NCBI RefSeq assembly: GCF_019599505.1
Contig: NZ_RKLT01000054.1
Span: 1-5,806, forward strand
Source: Haloarcula nitratireducens
Lineage (GTDB): Archaea; Halobacteriota; Halobacteria; Halobacteriales; Haloarculaceae
Direction of reading: 5' to 3'
Length of the DNA: 5,806 nucleotides
The position numbers and the translations under genes are program-made. Of the stretch, positions 4,169-5,806 are shown piece after piece. The notes beneath the pieces are model-generated. The model made no database searches and was not told where the DNA came from. It saw nothing but the letters and a program-made list of their open reading frames with translations. The first letter of the stretch is position 1. Each line of letters starts with the position of its first letter.

Positions 4169-5806
4169 GCAATCATCCCCGCGATTATACGGACGAGTCG
4201 TCACCAGACCCTCGCTCCTCCCGACAGCCCAATGCCACAGTCCAGTGCTGTCGTATCTGCCGGCTAGAAGCCGATTCCGAGACAGGAGATACTGTCTCTC
4301 CGTCGTCCGCTCAGCCGGTCCACCCGTCAGATCACGAGGAGCACCGTGACGCTGAGACGGACGAGCACGGGCACTCTCACTCCGAAACAGAGCACGCTCA
4401 CGACGTAGCCGATGAGCACGGCCCCGAAGCGCACGACCAGGGCGCCCCCGTCCACGAAGAGGGACACGAGAATCACGGGGCACACACAGATCACACGGGC
4501 CACGAACAGATGTTCCGGCGACGATTCTGGGTGTCGCTCGTTCTCTCGGTGCCGGTCATCTTCTTCAGTGAATTCATTCAGGGCGTCTTCGGCTACACCG
4601 CGCCGACATTCCCCGGGAGCGGCTGGATCACACCTGTCCTCTCGGTGATTATCTTCGCGTACGGTGGCGTGCCGTTCCTCTCGATGGCTCGCTCCGAACT
4701 GGAAAATCGCGAGCCAGGGATGATGATGCTCATCTCGCTGGCCATCACCGTCGCGTTCGTCTACTCGATTGCGAGCCTGTTTCTCGAGGGGACGACGCCG
4801 TTTTTCTGGGAACTCGTTACGCTAATCGACATCATGCTGCTGGGCCACTGGATGGAAATGCGTTCGGTCCGGCAGGCCTCCGGTGCACTCGACGAGCTGG
4901 CGAAACTCATGCCCGACACCGCCGAGCGCATCACTGAGAGCGGAGATACGGAGGAGGTACACATCGCCGAACTCGATGAAAGCGACGTCGTTCTCGTCCG
5001 TCCCGGTGCCTCCGTTCCGGCGGACGGCGAAGTCGTCGAAGGTGAGTCCTCGGTCGACGAATCGATGATCACCGGTGAGTCCCGACCTGTGGACAAAGAA
5101 CCCGAGTCAGAAGTCGTTGCAGGCACGGTCAACCAGGACGGTAGCCTCCGTGTTCGAGTGACGAAGACCGGCGACGAGACGACGCTGGCGGGCATCATGC
5201 GCCTCGTCGACGAGGCCCAACAGTCCAAATCCCGCACGCAACTCCTAGCCGACCGGGCAGCCGGCTGGCTGTTCTATATCGCCCTCACTGTCGCGGGCAT
5301 TACAGCCATCGCGTGGGTCGTCGCCACGGGGTTCAACATCGGCGTCCTCGAACGCGTCGTCACCGTTCTCGTTATCGCGTGTCCGCACGCACTCGGTCTG
5401 GCCGTCCCACTTGTAGTGGCGATCAACACCTCCACGGCCGCCCAAAACGGGATGCTCATTCGTGACCGCATCGCCATGGAGGAAGCCCGAAACCTCGATA
5501 CGGTGATGTTCGACAAGACCGGGACACTCACGAAGGGCGAACAGGGCGTCGTGGGCGTCGAGACGGCAGGCACCTGGGACGAACAGCGAGCGTTCGAAGT
5601 CGCTGCGGGCGTCGAAGGTGATTCCGAACATATGATTGCTCGCGCCATCCGGACCGCCGCCGAGGAACGTGATATCCAGCGAGCGCAGGTCTCGAACTTC
5701 GAGAACCTCCGCGGTCTCGGCGTCAGAGCCACTGTCGACGGCGAGACGGTTCATCTGGGTGGTCCCAACCTGATCGAGAAACTCGGCATCGACCGACCCA
5801 ACGACA
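4165..5806 (+). CDS. copB: CopB-type P1B copper-transporting ATPase, 3'-truncated by window edge
   Basis: The first 547 residues of a heavy-metal P-type ATPase that exports copper across the membrane using ATP. The N-terminus has CCRIC (Cys28, 29, 32) and then a disordered, acidic His-rich tract with 16 His between 53 and 113; there is no HMA domain. Membrane segments follow near 121-140, 155-174, 186-208 and 213-231. The actuator domain carries TGES at 303-306. Two more segments lie near 368-388 and 398-420, the last holding the transport motif CPH (Cys406, His408). CPH together with a His-rich N-terminus marks the CopB/P1B-3 group (Cu(II)/Cu(I)) as opposed to CPC-type CopA. DKTGT (Asp450) is the phosphorylation site. 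The nucleotide domain has SEHM (His489, Met490) in place of the usual SEHP. The hinge motif and the last two membrane segments lie past the right edge. Start: an in-frame TGA at 4135-4137 leaves ATG 4165 as the only good start; no Shine-Dalgarno sequence is seen. The upstream gene remnant encodes a chaperone-like peptide, consistent with a copper operon. Confidence 0.95.
   Translation, partial: MSNHPRDYTDESSPDPRSSRQPNATVQCCRICRLEADSETGDTVSPSSAQPVHPSDHEEHRDAETDEHGHSHSETEHAHDVADEHGPEAHDQGAPVHEEGHENHGAHTDHTGHEQMFRRRFWVSLVLSVPVIFFSEFIQGVFGYTAPTFPGSGWITPVLSVIIFAYGGVPFLSMARSELENREPGMMMLISLAITVAFVYSIASLFLEGTTPFFWELVTLIDIMLLGHWMEMRSVRQASGALDELAKLMPDTAERITESGDTEEVHIAELDESDVVLVRPGASVPADGEVVEGESSVDESMITGESRPVDKEPESEVVAGTVNQDGSLRVRVTKTGDETTLAGIMRLVDEAQQSKSRTQLLADRAAGWLFYIALTVAGITAIAWVVATGFNIGVLERVVTVLVIACPHALGLAVPLVVAINTSTAAQNGMLIRDRIAMEEARNLDTVMFDKTGTLTKGEQGVVGVETAGTWDEQRAFEVAAGVEGDSEHMIARAIRTAAEERDIQRAQVSNFENLRGLGVRATVDGETVHLGGPNLIEKLGIDRPND

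Noticed and set aside
4163..4483. Minus-strand frame of 106 codons opposite the ATPase N-terminus
   Set aside because: It is Arg-rich and an antisense product of the repeated His/Glu/Asp codons in the His-rich tract; it has no recognisable domain.
5245..5754. Minus-strand frame of 169 codons opposite the ATPase
   Set aside because: The plus strand encodes CPH, DKTGT and SEH motifs here, so the antisense frame is a codon-bias artefact.

Overview
The window looks like haloarchaeal (Halobacteria-class) DNA. The coding parts are GC-rich and the soluble protein segments are rich in Asp and Glu. The multicopper oxidase begins with a Tat-type lipoprotein signal. The clearest start codons lack a Shine-Dalgarno sequence and instead have an A/T-rich TATA-like element about 25-28 nt upstream, as in leaderless haloarchaeal transcripts. 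The long, AT-richer, gene-poor gaps and the gene remnants suggest an accessory region (plasmid or island) rather than core chromosome.

Layout. (1) Positions 1-1117, minus strand: the N-terminal 372 codons of a secreted multicopper oxidase that runs off the left edge. A 33-codon ORF (1107-1208) overlaps its start and resembles the N-terminal stub of a small haloarchaeal protein. (2) 1209-1539: a divergent regulatory gap holding the promoter of the next gene. (3) 1540-2868, plus strand: a DUF318/ArsP-type metal permease with a YHS metal-binding domain inserted between its two membrane halves and a His-containing tail. (4) 2944-3600, minus strand: an unrecognised polytopic membrane protein, convergent with the permease. 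(5) 3601-3955: a 355-nt gap with no supportable gene. (6) 3956-4039: a 27-codon remnant of a CopZ-like HMA copper chaperone that keeps its CxxC motif but appears to have lost the middle of the domain, preceded by a compact palindromic, operator-like promoter. (7) 4064-4168: a doubtful 34-codon ORF that overlaps the next start as ATGA. (8) 4165-5806, plus strand: the first 547 codons of a CopB-type (P1B-3, CPH motif) copper-exporting P-type ATPase with a long His-rich N-terminus, running off the right edge.

Taken together this reads as a copper-detoxification cluster. By family knowledge, the oxidase would act outside the membrane and could convert Cu(I) to Cu(II). The CPH-type ATPase would pump copper out of the cytoplasm, the HMA protein would once have carried cytosolic copper, and the YHS-permease would be a second, non-ATPase metal export route. 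The role of the 218-aa membrane protein is unknown. The metal assignments are inferred from motifs and neighbourhood and are not demonstrated here. The most interesting points are the internally deleted chaperone with its repeated GTGATA half-sites, and the YHS domain placed inside the permease.
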